Assembly (NCBI GenBank): GCA_036675345.1
Contig: JAKFFE010000007.1
Coordinates: 1 to 64,000, forward strand
Length of the DNA stretch: 64,000 nucleotides
Source of the DNA: JALYOC01 sp036675345
Lineage (GTDB): Bacteria > Myxococcota > Myxococcia > Myxococcales > Myxococcaceae
Direction of reading: 5' to 3'
Position 1 is the stretch's first letter. Each line of letters begins with the position of its first letter. A program made the position numbers and the translations under genes. Positions 31,781-39,638 of the stretch are shown here, piece after piece. The notes under the pieces were generated by a model, which ran no database searches, was not told where the DNA came from, and was given only the letters and a program-made list of their open reading frames with translations.

Positions 31781-32488
31781 CTACGGCGTGGTCAGGGTGA
31801 AGGTCACCGTGTAGTCGAAGCTACCGGAGGCAAGCAGCATCTCGGGCAGGATCGCGAACTCGGTCCCGACTTCCAGCTTGTTGTTGGTGCTGGTGAAGCC
31901 GCCGCCGTTGGAAATCCGGGGCCCCTCCAGCAGCGCGGTGGCGGTGCCGAAGGTGGTGCCCATGTCCGCCAGGGTGCTGAGGAAGTCCGGTGCATCCGGG
32001 TCGGAGCCGTTGTTACCCGCGGTATTGTAGAAGGCGGCGTTCGCCACATCGAAGGTGGTCGGGTCAGCAACGCCCGTGGCATCGAAGCCGGAGCGGGTGG
32101 CGACCCGGGTGGCGTCGGTGGCGCTCGCGCCGGTAAGGGCGAAGCCGATCTTGTCCGAGGTGATCACCGAACCGCCGGTCACGTTGTCGGTGACGTAGGC
32201 GCTCAGCAGGTAGGGGATGTTGGAACGGAGGTTCAAGGTCAGGTTGACCCGGTTGTAGCCCGGGGTGGTGGGTGACCCGAGGTCTCCGAAGTCGGCGACG
32301 TAGGCCAGCGCGGTGTCCGCCACGTTACCGGTCTGGATGATACCCGCGGAGGCGGTGGACGCTCCAAAGTACATCGAAATCGCCGGGCTGACGGTTCCGT
32401 GAACCCGGGCGGTACCGTTAGAGGAAGGCTGCGCCAACGCCGTTGCACCGACCACCATCGTTGCCATCACCAGAAGATTGCGAATCAT
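31781..32488 (-). CDS. secreted fibre-subunit-like protein 4
   Basis: The protein has 235 residues with a short signal peptide (MIRNLLVMATMVVGATALAQ). Family features are ARVHGTVSPAISMYFG, FGDLGSP, LNLRSNIPYLLSAYV, KIGFAL, GPRISNGGG followed by TNN, and TVTFTLTTP at the end. It has no cysteine. As the first gene of the minus-strand run it should be made in the largest amount and may be the main shaft subunit; that is inference from order. A strong -35 element lies about 125 bp upstream. Confidence 0.72.
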   Translation of the reverse strand: MIRNLLVMATMVVGATALAQPSSNGTARVHGTVSPAISMYFGASTASAGIIQTGNVADTALAYVADFGDLGSPTTPGYNRVNLTLNLRSNIPYLLSAYVTDNVTGGSVITSDKIGFALTGASATDATRVATRSGFDATGVADPTTFDVANAAFYNTAGNNGSDPDAPDFLSTLADMGTTFGTATALLEGPRISNGGGFTSTNNKLEVGTEFAILPEMLLASGSFDYTVTFTLTTP

Positions 32489-32827
32489 GTATCGGACTCC
32501 GTCTCAGCTGTTGAATTCGTGATCGCTGATGGTGCACGCGATGTCCGTTCACTCGCGTGCGGCCGCTCGTCAGCGTTCGAGCAGGTGGAATTCTCTCACG
32601 TGGGTCAAACCTGTCAACTGAGGTGCTTGTGACCCGGCGTGATCCAAGGTGGGTGTTCCACCTCTGTGGCGGGCCGATCTACCGGCCCTGGCCGCGCTAC
32701 AGGGTTGTCGCAAATGACCCGGCAATAACGTGAACAGCGATGCTCGCCGAGCGGGCGGGCAGGCTGGCCAATCCGGTGGGGTCGAAACTTGGTGCTCCCG
32801 GCCAAGGCATGTAAGCCTTCGCTTCCC
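32489..32827. other. 339-bp divergent intergenic region
   Basis: It separates subunit 4 (minus) from the OmpA/TSP3 gene (plus). It holds the minus-strand promoter at 32590-32617 and a long untranslated leader for subunit 4. I found no plausible gene and no convincing plus-strand promoter. The stretch is less GC-rich than its surroundings near 32500-32620. Confidence 0.6.
32590..32617 (-). promoter_or_regulatory. promoter of the subunit-chaperone run
   Basis: On the minus strand TTGACA (32612-32617) is a perfect -35; a 16-bp spacer leads to GAGAAT (32590-32595). The leader to the subunit 4 ATG would be about 95 nt, long for this window. Confidence 0.6.
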
Positions 32828-34768
32828 GTGAAGCGCGCCGTCCAGATTGTGATGTTGATCGCCGCCGCGGCGCTCCCGCGACTTGGCGCCGCTCAGGCCG
32901 TGGACCCGGCACCGCTCAGCTTCGACCTGGAGCGGCTGGAGCTGAACCCATCCGGGAATGGTTCGGCAGTGGTGGGCTCCGCGGAGCTGCTCCCCGCCGG
33001 AACCTTCCGTTCCGCGGTGCTGGCCCACTACGCCAATGAGCCCCTGCTGCTGGTGGCGGACGACCAGGTCCGGGGCCGGATCATCCGTGAGCGGCTCACC
33101 CTTCACCTGATGAGGCAGTACTCGGTGGCGCAGCGGGTGGAGCTGGCGATCCTGCTTCCGATCGTGGTGTTCCAGAGCGGAGATGATCTCACCGGGGCTG
33201 GGCTTCACCGGCTGGCGCCCGGGGGCCTGAGCAGCCCGGTGCTCAGCGCACGGATTGGGCTGCTTCGCTCCGCGGATGGGTCGCCGATCGATCTGGCGGT
33301 CCAGTTCGCCAGCGCGCTCCCCTTTGGCAACGCCTACGCCTTCGCCCGGAACCCCGGCTTCTCCCTGGCGCCCCGGATGATGGCCAGCATGAAGGTGCTG
33401 GATCAGTGGATGATCAACGCAGAGGGAGGCGCCTCCCTCCGCCCTCCCGTGACCCTGGGCGATCTCACCATCCACAACGAGCTGAACGCCAACATCGGCA
33501 TCGCCACCCTCAACCAGGGGCTTCGGGGCGAGCTGGCGCTGCGCGGGGGCTACTACTTCAACAAGGCGCCCAACTCGTTGGAGGTGCTGGCCGGCGCCCG
33601 GTACGGACTGACGGATCGGATCGATCTCACCACCGTCGTCTCCTACGGCGCGCTGCGCACTCCCGGCACGCCGTTGTTCCGGATCCTGTTTGGCGCCAGC
33701 TTCCTGGAGAGCTCGAAGGCGTCGGGAACCCAGCCCTCCACTCCCGCGCCCACGCCGGTGCTGATCTCCCAGGCCTCCAAGCCTCCCGATTCCGTCACCA
33801 AGACCGATCAGGCGCGCAAGCCCGGTGAGTTCGAGAGCCAGAAGCCGGGCGGGAACACCGTGCTCACGGTGGCGAACCAGGCCTCGAACAAGCCGGTCTG
33901 CACTCCCGGCCAGTCCCACGACCCCAAGGCCTGTCCCGAGCTGGATCTGGACAACGACGGCCTGAAGAACTCCGCCGACACCTGTCCGGCGGCCGCAGAG
34001 GACAAGGACGGGTTCCAGGACGCGGACGGCTGCCCGGATCCGGACAACGACGCGGACACCGTGGCCGACGCCCAGGACAAGTGTCCGACCGAGGCGGGGC
34101 CGGTGGATCGCGAAGGCTGTCCGCTGCCGGATGAGGACAAGGACGGGGTGGAGGACTCCCAGGACGGCTGCCCGAAGATCGCCGGACCGGCGGACCGCAA
34201 GGGGTGCCCGCTCTCCGATACCGACGGGGACGGGATCCTGGACTCCGCCGATGGTTGTCCCTCCGACAAGGGCCCGCTGGAGGCCCGGGGCTGCCCGGTG
34301 AAGGACACCGACGGAGACAAGATCCCCGATCACCTGGACAACTGCCCGAACGAGGCGGGGACCGCCAAGAACCGGGGCTGCGCCGCCGCCGAGAAGCAGC
34401 TGGTGTACATCACTCGCGAGAAGCTGGTGATCACCGACACCGTGCACTTCGCCACCAACAGCGCGCGGGTGCTGCCCAAGTCCTTCCTGCTGCTCAAGCA
34501 GGTGGCGCGGGTGATCAAGGACCACCCGGAGATCCGCAAGGTGATCGTGGAGGGCCACACCGACAACGTGGGCAACGCGCTCAAGAACCTCCGGCTGTCC
34601 CAGCAGCGCGCCGACTCCATTCGCCGGTACCTGGTCCTCCAGGGGATCAGCCCTTCACGCCTGGAGGCCAAGGGCTACGGCCACACCCGGCCGATCATGC
34701 CCAACCTGATGCCGCGGGGCCGCGCCGCCAACCGCCGGGTCGAGTTCACCATCCCCGAAGCGGAGTAG
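32828..34768 (+). CDS. OmpA-family outer-membrane protein with thrombospondin type 3 repeats
   Basis: The protein has 646 residues from GTG 32828, which gives the signal peptide (VKRAVQIVMLIAAAALPRLGAAQA); GTG 32792 is an alternative. Residues about 30-300 look like a beta-barrel or porin-like domain. A Thr/Pro/Lys linker follows. Residues about 370-520 hold Ca-binding type 3 repeats of the form DxDxDGxxD...CP, each with a GCP or NCP cysteine. The last 125 residues are an OmpA peptidoglycan-binding domain (VHFATNSARVLPKSF ... VEGHTDNVG ... NRRVEF). It would tie the outer membrane to the cell wall and could anchor the neighbouring fibre system. Confidence 0.85.
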   Translation: MKRAVQIVMLIAAAALPRLGAAQAVDPAPLSFDLERLELNPSGNGSAVVGSAELLPAGTFRSAVLAHYANEPLLLVADDQVRGRIIRERLTLHLMRQYSVAQRVELAILLPIVVFQSGDDLTGAGLHRLAPGGLSSPVLSARIGLLRSADGSPIDLAVQFASALPFGNAYAFARNPGFSLAPRMMASMKVLDQWMINAEGGASLRPPVTLGDLTIHNELNANIGIATLNQGLRGELALRGGYYFNKAPNSLEVLAGARYGLTDRIDLTTVVSYGALRTPGTPLFRILFGASFLESSKASGTQPSTPAPTPVLISQASKPPDSVTKTDQARKPGEFESQKPGGNTVLTVANQASNKPVCTPGQSHDPKACPELDLDNDGLKNSADTCPAAAEDKDGFQDADGCPDPDNDADTVADAQDKCPTEAGPVDREGCPLPDEDKDGVEDSQDGCPKIAGPADRKGCPLSDTDGDGILDSADGCPSDKGPLEARGCPVKDTDGDKIPDHLDNCPNEAGTAKNRGCAAAEKQLVYITREKLVITDTVHFATNSARVLPKSFLLLKQVARVIKDHPEIRKVIVEGHTDNVGNALKNLRLSQQRADSIRRYLVLQGISPSRLEAKGYGHTRPIMPNLMPRGRAANRRVEFTIPEAE

Positions 34769-34775
34769 TCCCGGT

Positions 34776-34802
34776 CCGGTGGGCGTCCAACGCCCGCCCC
34801 GG
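34776..34802 (+). terminator. hairpin after the OmpA/TSP3 gene
   Basis: GGGCGT-CCA-ACGCCC (34781-34795), extended outward by CCGG arms, lies 8 bp after the stop. No T run follows, so the call is tentative. Confidence 0.4.
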
Positions 34803-34819
34803 TGGGTCAAAGGCACTCG

Positions 34820-34848
34820 TTGCGTTCACCTACACCCGCCGCTAGGGT
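34820..34848 (+). promoter_or_regulatory. lysS promoter
   Basis: TTGCGT (34820-34825), 17-bp spacer, TAGGGT (34843-34848). The leader would be about 24 nt with no Shine-Dalgarno sequence. Confidence 0.65.
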
Positions 34849-34878
34849 GGCCGGCCTTTTTCCCCTCTGAAACGACCC

Positions 34879-36420
34879 ATGAGCGAGCAGAACCCGAACC
34901 CGCCTGACGAAGCCCGCGACCACTCCAAGGAGCAGGAGATCTTCGAACAGCGCCTGCAAAAGGCGGCGAAGTGGCGGGAGCTGGGCGCGAACCCGTTTGG
35001 CAACGGCTTTCGGCCCGAACACCTGGCAGGGGAGATCGCCGCCAGGCACCAGGGGGATTCCAACGAGGCGCTGGAGGCCAACCCGCCCGCGCCCTACACC
35101 ATCGCCGGCCGGATCGTGGCCGAGCGCTCCTTTGGCAAGGCGGCCTTCCTCAAGCTGCGCGACCGCAGCGGGGAGCTGCAGGTCCACGTGAAGAAGGACG
35201 TGCTGGGCCCCCAGTTCGACCTCTACAAGCTGTGCGACGTGGGCGACTTCGTGGGCGTGACCGGGGTCCTGTTCCGCAGCAAGACCGGCGAGCTGACCCT
35301 GGCCGCCTCCCAATTCGTGCCCCTGACCAAGTCCCTGCGGCCGATGCCGGAGAAGTGGCACGGGCTGACCGACGTGGAGATCCGCTACCGGCAGCGCTAC
35401 CTGGATCTGGTCTCCAACGACCAGGTCCGGGACGTGTTCAAGAAGCGCAGCGAGCTGACCCGCTACCTGCGCCGCTTCCTGGACGACCGCGGCTACCTGG
35501 AGGTGGAGACGCCGATGATGCACCCGCTGGTCTCGGGTGCGGCGGCGCGGCCGTTCAAGACCCACCACAACGCACTGGACATCAACCTGTTCATGCGGAT
35601 CGCCCCCGAGCTGTATCTGAAGCGGCTGGTGGTGGGCGGGTTCGACCGGGTCTACGAGATCAACCGCAACTTCCGGAACGAGGGGCTGTCCACCCGGCAC
35701 AACCCCGAGTTCACGATGCTGGAGTTCTACCAGGCCTACGCCACCTTCGAGGACCTGATGGACCTCACCGAGGAGATGATCTCCGGGGCGGCCCAGGCGG
35801 TGACCGGGAAGACCCAGCTGACCTACCAGGGGCACGCGCTGGACTTCGGCAAGGGCTGGAAGCGGATCCCGATGACCGAGGCGATCCGCGAGGCGGTCCC
35901 CGGGCTGTCCGACAAGGACATGGCCGACGCGGACCGGCTGCGCACCGAGCTGCTCAACACCCCCCACTCGGACGCCGAGCGCCGGGCGATCGATCAGATG
36001 TCCCACGGCGAGCTGGTGGGGGCGCTGTTCGAGCAGCACGTGGAGCACACCCTGACCCATCCCACGTTCATCACCCAGTTCCCGACCGCGATCAGTCCGC
36101 TGGCGCGGCGGAACGATTCCTCGCCCGAGTTTGTCGATCGCTTCGAGCTGTACGTGGCCGGCCGGGAGATCGCCAACGCGTTCTCCGAACTCAACGATCC
36201 GGTGGATCAGAAGGGCCGCTTCGAGGCCCAGCTGAAGGCCAAGGAGCGCGGCCAGCAGGAGACGATGGACTACGACGAGGACTACATCCGCGCGCTGGAG
36301 CACGGGATGCCGCCCACCGCCGGAGAGGGCATCGGCATCGACCGGTTGGCGATGTTGTTCACCGACGCGCCCTCCATCCGGGACGTGATCCTCTTCCCGC
36401 TGCTCAAGCCGATCGCCTAG
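34879..36420 (+). CDS. lysS: lysyl-tRNA synthetase (class II)
   Basis: The protein has 513 residues. An OB-fold anticodon domain (about 60-165, ERSFGKAAFLKLRDRSGELQVHV) is followed by the class II core with motif 2 (NFRNEGLSTRHNPEFTMLEFYQAY) and motif 3 (GEGIGIDRLAMLFTD). Length and order match bacterial LysRS. It begins the long plus-strand envelope run and is 12 bp ahead of the lolC/E gene. Confidence 0.97.
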   Translation: MSEQNPNPPDEARDHSKEQEIFEQRLQKAAKWRELGANPFGNGFRPEHLAGEIAARHQGDSNEALEANPPAPYTIAGRIVAERSFGKAAFLKLRDRSGELQVHVKKDVLGPQFDLYKLCDVGDFVGVTGVLFRSKTGELTLAASQFVPLTKSLRPMPEKWHGLTDVEIRYRQRYLDLVSNDQVRDVFKKRSELTRYLRRFLDDRGYLEVETPMMHPLVSGAAARPFKTHHNALDINLFMRIAPELYLKRLVVGGFDRVYEINRNFRNEGLSTRHNPEFTMLEFYQAYATFEDLMDLTEEMISGAAQAVTGKTQLTYQGHALDFGKGWKRIPMTEAIREAVPGLSDKDMADADRLRTELLNTPHSDAERRAIDQMSHGELVGALFEQHVEHTLTHPTFITQFPTAISPLARRNDSSPEFVDRFELYVAGREIANAFSELNDPVDQKGRFEAQLKAKERGQQETMDYDEDYIRALEHGMPPTAGEGIGIDRLAMLFTDAPSIRDVILFPLLKPIA

Positions 36421-36432
36421 AGGTTACGCACC

Positions 36433-38796
36433 GTGGCACCCGAATCGCAGACGCGGTTGAAGCCCGCGGCGCTCTGGCTGGGCGCGATCCTGGCGTTGGT
36501 GGGCGGCGTGCTGCTCTCCATCGCGGTCAGCCGAGCCGAATTGTGGGCGCTGGTCGCCTCCGACCTGGTGGTGGGCGCCTTTGGCTGGGGCCCCCTGGTG
36601 ATGGTGGCCCGCGGCGCGCTGACCGGGCTACAGGCGCTGGCCGCCCAGCTGCCGGGAGGCCTTCCTGCAGCGCACACCGGCTGGCTGTTGGCCGGGGTGG
36701 CGGTGTGGCTGGTGGGGTGGGCGGTGGTGGCCTCCGGGCTGCGCTCGGTGCCCGCGCAGGACGGTGAGCCCAGTCCCGCCGCCGGGGCTCCGCTGCACCC
36801 GGCGCTGGCCAACTACCGCGACTTCTACTGGCGGACCCTGCTGGCCTACGGCGGCGGGATGCTGCTGGCGGAGCTGGTGCTGATCTTCGTCCACACCCTG
36901 CTCTCCAGCGGAGTGCCGGTGGAAGGGGAGGGGGCCGCCCGCGGCGCCACCCAGCTGGCGCCCACCGCCGCCTTCACGGTGGCGCTGGTGCTGGCCTGCG
37001 TGATCGCGTTTGTGGCCGGGGCGCTGGGCGCGGCGCGGTCCCGACGGATCTCGCTGCCCGAGGCCACGATCGGGATCTTCTACTTCGGGCTGCCGATCCC
37101 GATCCTGCTCACCGCGATCGGTCTGGTGCCGCAGCTGCAGCTGACCCTGGGCTACCGCCTGCGGGAGGTGCTGTACCTGGCGTCCTTGCTGGGGCGGCCG
37201 GAGGTCGGCTTCTGGGTGGTGTTCGGCCTGCTGGTGCTGGTGATGGTGCTGGGGATCACCACCGGCTTTGTGGCCACCGGCACCGGCCGGGTGGACCTGC
37301 GCACCGGCTTTGAGACCTACGTCGCCAACCGGCACGTCACCGTGTTCCGCCCCAAGCTGGTCTTGGGCACCCTGGCGGTGCTGATGTTCGGGATCATCCC
37401 CCCGATCATCATCTTCGGGATCGTCCGCGCCGCCTCCGCGGCGGTGGAGCGGACCCGGATCCGCAAGCTGGGGCTGATCGATCCCTTGCGGGCCACCGAG
37501 GCCTTGCACCAGGAAAAGCTCAAGGAGCAGTCGCCCACCTCGATGATGACCGCGCTCTCGGTGGGCGGGGTCGGCGTGGGGGTGATGGCGCTGATCATCG
37601 TGCTGTCGGTGATGAGCGGCTTCGAGGCGGATCTGCAGCAGAAGATCCTGGGCACCAACGCCCACGCGGTGGTGATGAAGTACGCGGACTCGATGCCGGA
37701 GTACGCGCTGATCATGGAGAAGGTCTCCAAGGTCCAGGGCGTGATCGGCCAGACCCCGTTCATCATGAACGAGGTGATGATCTCCTCGGAGGGCAACATC
37801 TCGGGGACGATCATCAAGGGGATCGAACCCTCCTCGGTGGGGACGGTCACCGATCTCCCCAAGAACATCCTCCCGCCCGGGGACATCACCTTCCTCGATC
37901 ACCCGGAGAGGATCACCTCCCGGGAGCCGTCTGACTCCAGCCTGCTGGACGAGGAGGAGGACCCGCTGATCCAGATGCCCCAGGGGCAGAGTGGGGCCCA
38001 GGTGCTGCCGGGGCTGATCATCGGCCGGGAGCTGGCCCAGTCGCTGCGGGTCTCGGTGGGCGACCGGGTGAACATCGTCTCCCCGGTGGGTGGGGAGCTG
38101 GGCCCCCAGGGCCCGCTGCCCAAGGCCCGCCCGTTCCGGGTGGCGGGGATCTTCTATTCGGGGATGTTCGAGTACGACTCCAAGTTCGTCTACATCCAGC
38201 TGGACGAGGCCAAGAAGTTCTTCGGGCTGGAGGGCGCCACCGGGATCGAGCTGAAGTTCAAGGACGTGGACGACGCCCGCCGGCTGGCCAAGACGGTGCT
38301 GGCGCGGCTGGGCGGCTACCCCTACCGCAGCCGCGACTGGGGGGAGATGAACAAGAACCTGTTCTCCGCCCTGCGGCTGGAGAAGCTGGTGATGGGGATC
38401 ATCCTCTCGATCATCGTGATCGTGGCCGCGGGGCTGATCGTGGCCACGGTGATCATGATGGTGCTGGAGAAGCGCAAGGAGATCGCGGTGCTCAAGGCGC
38501 TGGGTGTGCCCGACGGCGGGATCGTGAAGATCTTCCTGATCGAAGGCCTGCAGATCGGCATCGCCGGCGGCGGGCTGGGGCTGATCGCCGGACTCAGCTG
38601 GTGCTATTTCATCGAGCGGGTGGGCATCAAGCTGGACCCGGAGGTCTATTACATCCCGGCGCTGCCGGTGAAGATCGAGTTCGTGCAGACGGCGCTGGCG
38701 GTGCTGATCGCGATCCTGGTCACCTACCTGGGCTCGATCTACCCGGCGCTCAATGCCTCGCGGGTGGAGCCGGTAGAAGGGCTGAAGGCGGAGTGA
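36433..38796 (+). CDS. LolC/LolE-type lipoprotein-releasing permease with N-terminal membrane extension
   Basis: The protein has 787 residues from GTG 36433. The C-terminal 430 residues are a full LolC/E permease: membrane helix ALSVGGVGVGVMALIIVLSVMSGFE, a periplasmic MacB-PCD-like domain (FEADLQQKILGTNAHAVV ... RPFRVAGIFYSGMFEYDSKFVYI), and three FtsX helices ending in NASRVEPVEGLKAE. The first 340 residues add about seven hydrophobic segments not found in E. coli LolC or LolE (about 400 residues). With LolD, encoded 2 bp downstream, it extracts lipoproteins from the inner membrane. The extension has no assigned role. Confidence 0.85.
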   Translation: MAPESQTRLKPAALWLGAILALVGGVLLSIAVSRAELWALVASDLVVGAFGWGPLVMVARGALTGLQALAAQLPGGLPAAHTGWLLAGVAVWLVGWAVVASGLRSVPAQDGEPSPAAGAPLHPALANYRDFYWRTLLAYGGGMLLAELVLIFVHTLLSSGVPVEGEGAARGATQLAPTAAFTVALVLACVIAFVAGALGAARSRRISLPEATIGIFYFGLPIPILLTAIGLVPQLQLTLGYRLREVLYLASLLGRPEVGFWVVFGLLVLVMVLGITTGFVATGTGRVDLRTGFETYVANRHVTVFRPKLVLGTLAVLMFGIIPPIIIFGIVRAASAAVERTRIRKLGLIDPLRATEALHQEKLKEQSPTSMMTALSVGGVGVGVMALIIVLSVMSGFEADLQQKILGTNAHAVVMKYADSMPEYALIMEKVSKVQGVIGQTPFIMNEVMISSEGNISGTIIKGIEPSSVGTVTDLPKNILPPGDITFLDHPERITSREPSDSSLLDEEEDPLIQMPQGQSGAQVLPGLIIGRELAQSLRVSVGDRVNIVSPVGGELGPQGPLPKARPFRVAGIFYSGMFEYDSKFVYIQLDEAKKFFGLEGATGIELKFKDVDDARRLAKTVLARLGGYPYRSRDWGEMNKNLFSALRLEKLVMGIILSIIVIVAAGLIVATVIMMVLEKRKEIAVLKALGVPDGGIVKIFLIEGLQIGIAGGGLGLIAGLSWCYFIERVGIKLDPEVYYIPALPVKIEFVQTALAVLIAILVTYLGSIYPALNASRVEPVEGLKAE

Positions 38797-38798
38797 CG

Positions 38799-39530
38799 AT
38801 GGCGCTGGTCGAGATCCGGAACGTCTTCAAGAGCTACTACCTGCACGGCAAGCGGATCGACGTGCTGCGCGGGGTGACCCTGGACATCCAGTCCGGCGAA
38901 CTGCTGTCGCTGATCGGCGCCTCCGGGGCGGGGAAGAGCACCTTTTTGCACGTGCTGGGCACCCTGGACGCGCCCGCCGCCGGGCAGATCTTCTTCAACG
39001 GCCGGGACGTGCTGGCGATGAACGACGCCGAGCTGGCCGAGTTCCGCAACCGCAGCATCGGCTTCGTCTTCCAGAGCCACTACCTGCTCCCGGAGTTCTC
39101 GGCGCTGGAGAACGTGGCGATGCCGGCGCTGATCCAGCGCCAGGACAAGACTGCCTCCTTGAAGTACGCGCGGGAGCTGCTGGAGCGGGTGGGGTTGGGT
39201 TCGCGGGTGGAGCACCGTCCCGGCGAGCTCTCTGGCGGCGAGGCCCAGCGGGTGGCCCTGGCCCGGGCCCTGGTGCTCAAGCCCACCTTGCTGCTGGCGG
39301 ACGAACCCACCGGCAACCTGGATCCCTCCACCGGCGAGGGAATCCATCAGCTGCTGCGGGAGGTGAACCGCGAGCTGGGGATCACCGCGGTGGTGGTGAC
39401 CCACAACGAGCAGCTGGCCCGGTCCATGCCCCGGCGGCTTCGGCTGGCCCACGGCAGCGTGTTCTCCGCCGACCCTCCGCCCCCCGAGCCGGCCCCGGAA
39501 CCCGTCGCTGCGCCGGACTCCGGGGTCTAG
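38799..39530 (+). CDS. lolD: lipoprotein-releasing ABC transporter ATPase LolD
   Basis: The protein has 243 residues with Walker A GASGAGKST, signature LSGGEAQR and Walker B LLLADEPTGNLD. The region SIGFVFQSHYLLPEFSALENV is typical of LolD/MacB ATPases. A Pro-rich C-terminal tail of about 18 residues is extra. It starts 2 bp after the permease stop. It drives release of lipoproteins to LolA. Confidence 0.93.
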   Translation: MALVEIRNVFKSYYLHGKRIDVLRGVTLDIQSGELLSLIGASGAGKSTFLHVLGTLDAPAAGQIFFNGRDVLAMNDAELAEFRNRSIGFVFQSHYLLPEFSALENVAMPALIQRQDKTASLKYARELLERVGLGSRVEHRPGELSGGEAQRVALARALVLKPTLLLADEPTGNLDPSTGEGIHQLLREVNRELGITAVVVTHNEQLARSMPRRLRLAHGSVFSADPPPPEPAPEPVAAPDSGV

Positions 39531-39576
39531 ACGGATTGCAATCGCCCCGCCCTCTGCCCGTAGCCGAAAGCGGTCC

Positions 39577-39604
39577 TTGCTGTGGGGCCGACTTCGGTTA
39601 TCTT
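39577..39604 (+). promoter_or_regulatory. putative bamA promoter
   Basis: TTGCTG (39577-39582), 16-bp spacer, TATCTT (39599-39604). It lies downstream of the first possible GTG (39582) and so favours the GTG start at 39639. Confidence 0.45.
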
Positions 39605-39638
39605 GCGCCGCCTTTTTCGCAACGCCCGATCTGATCTC

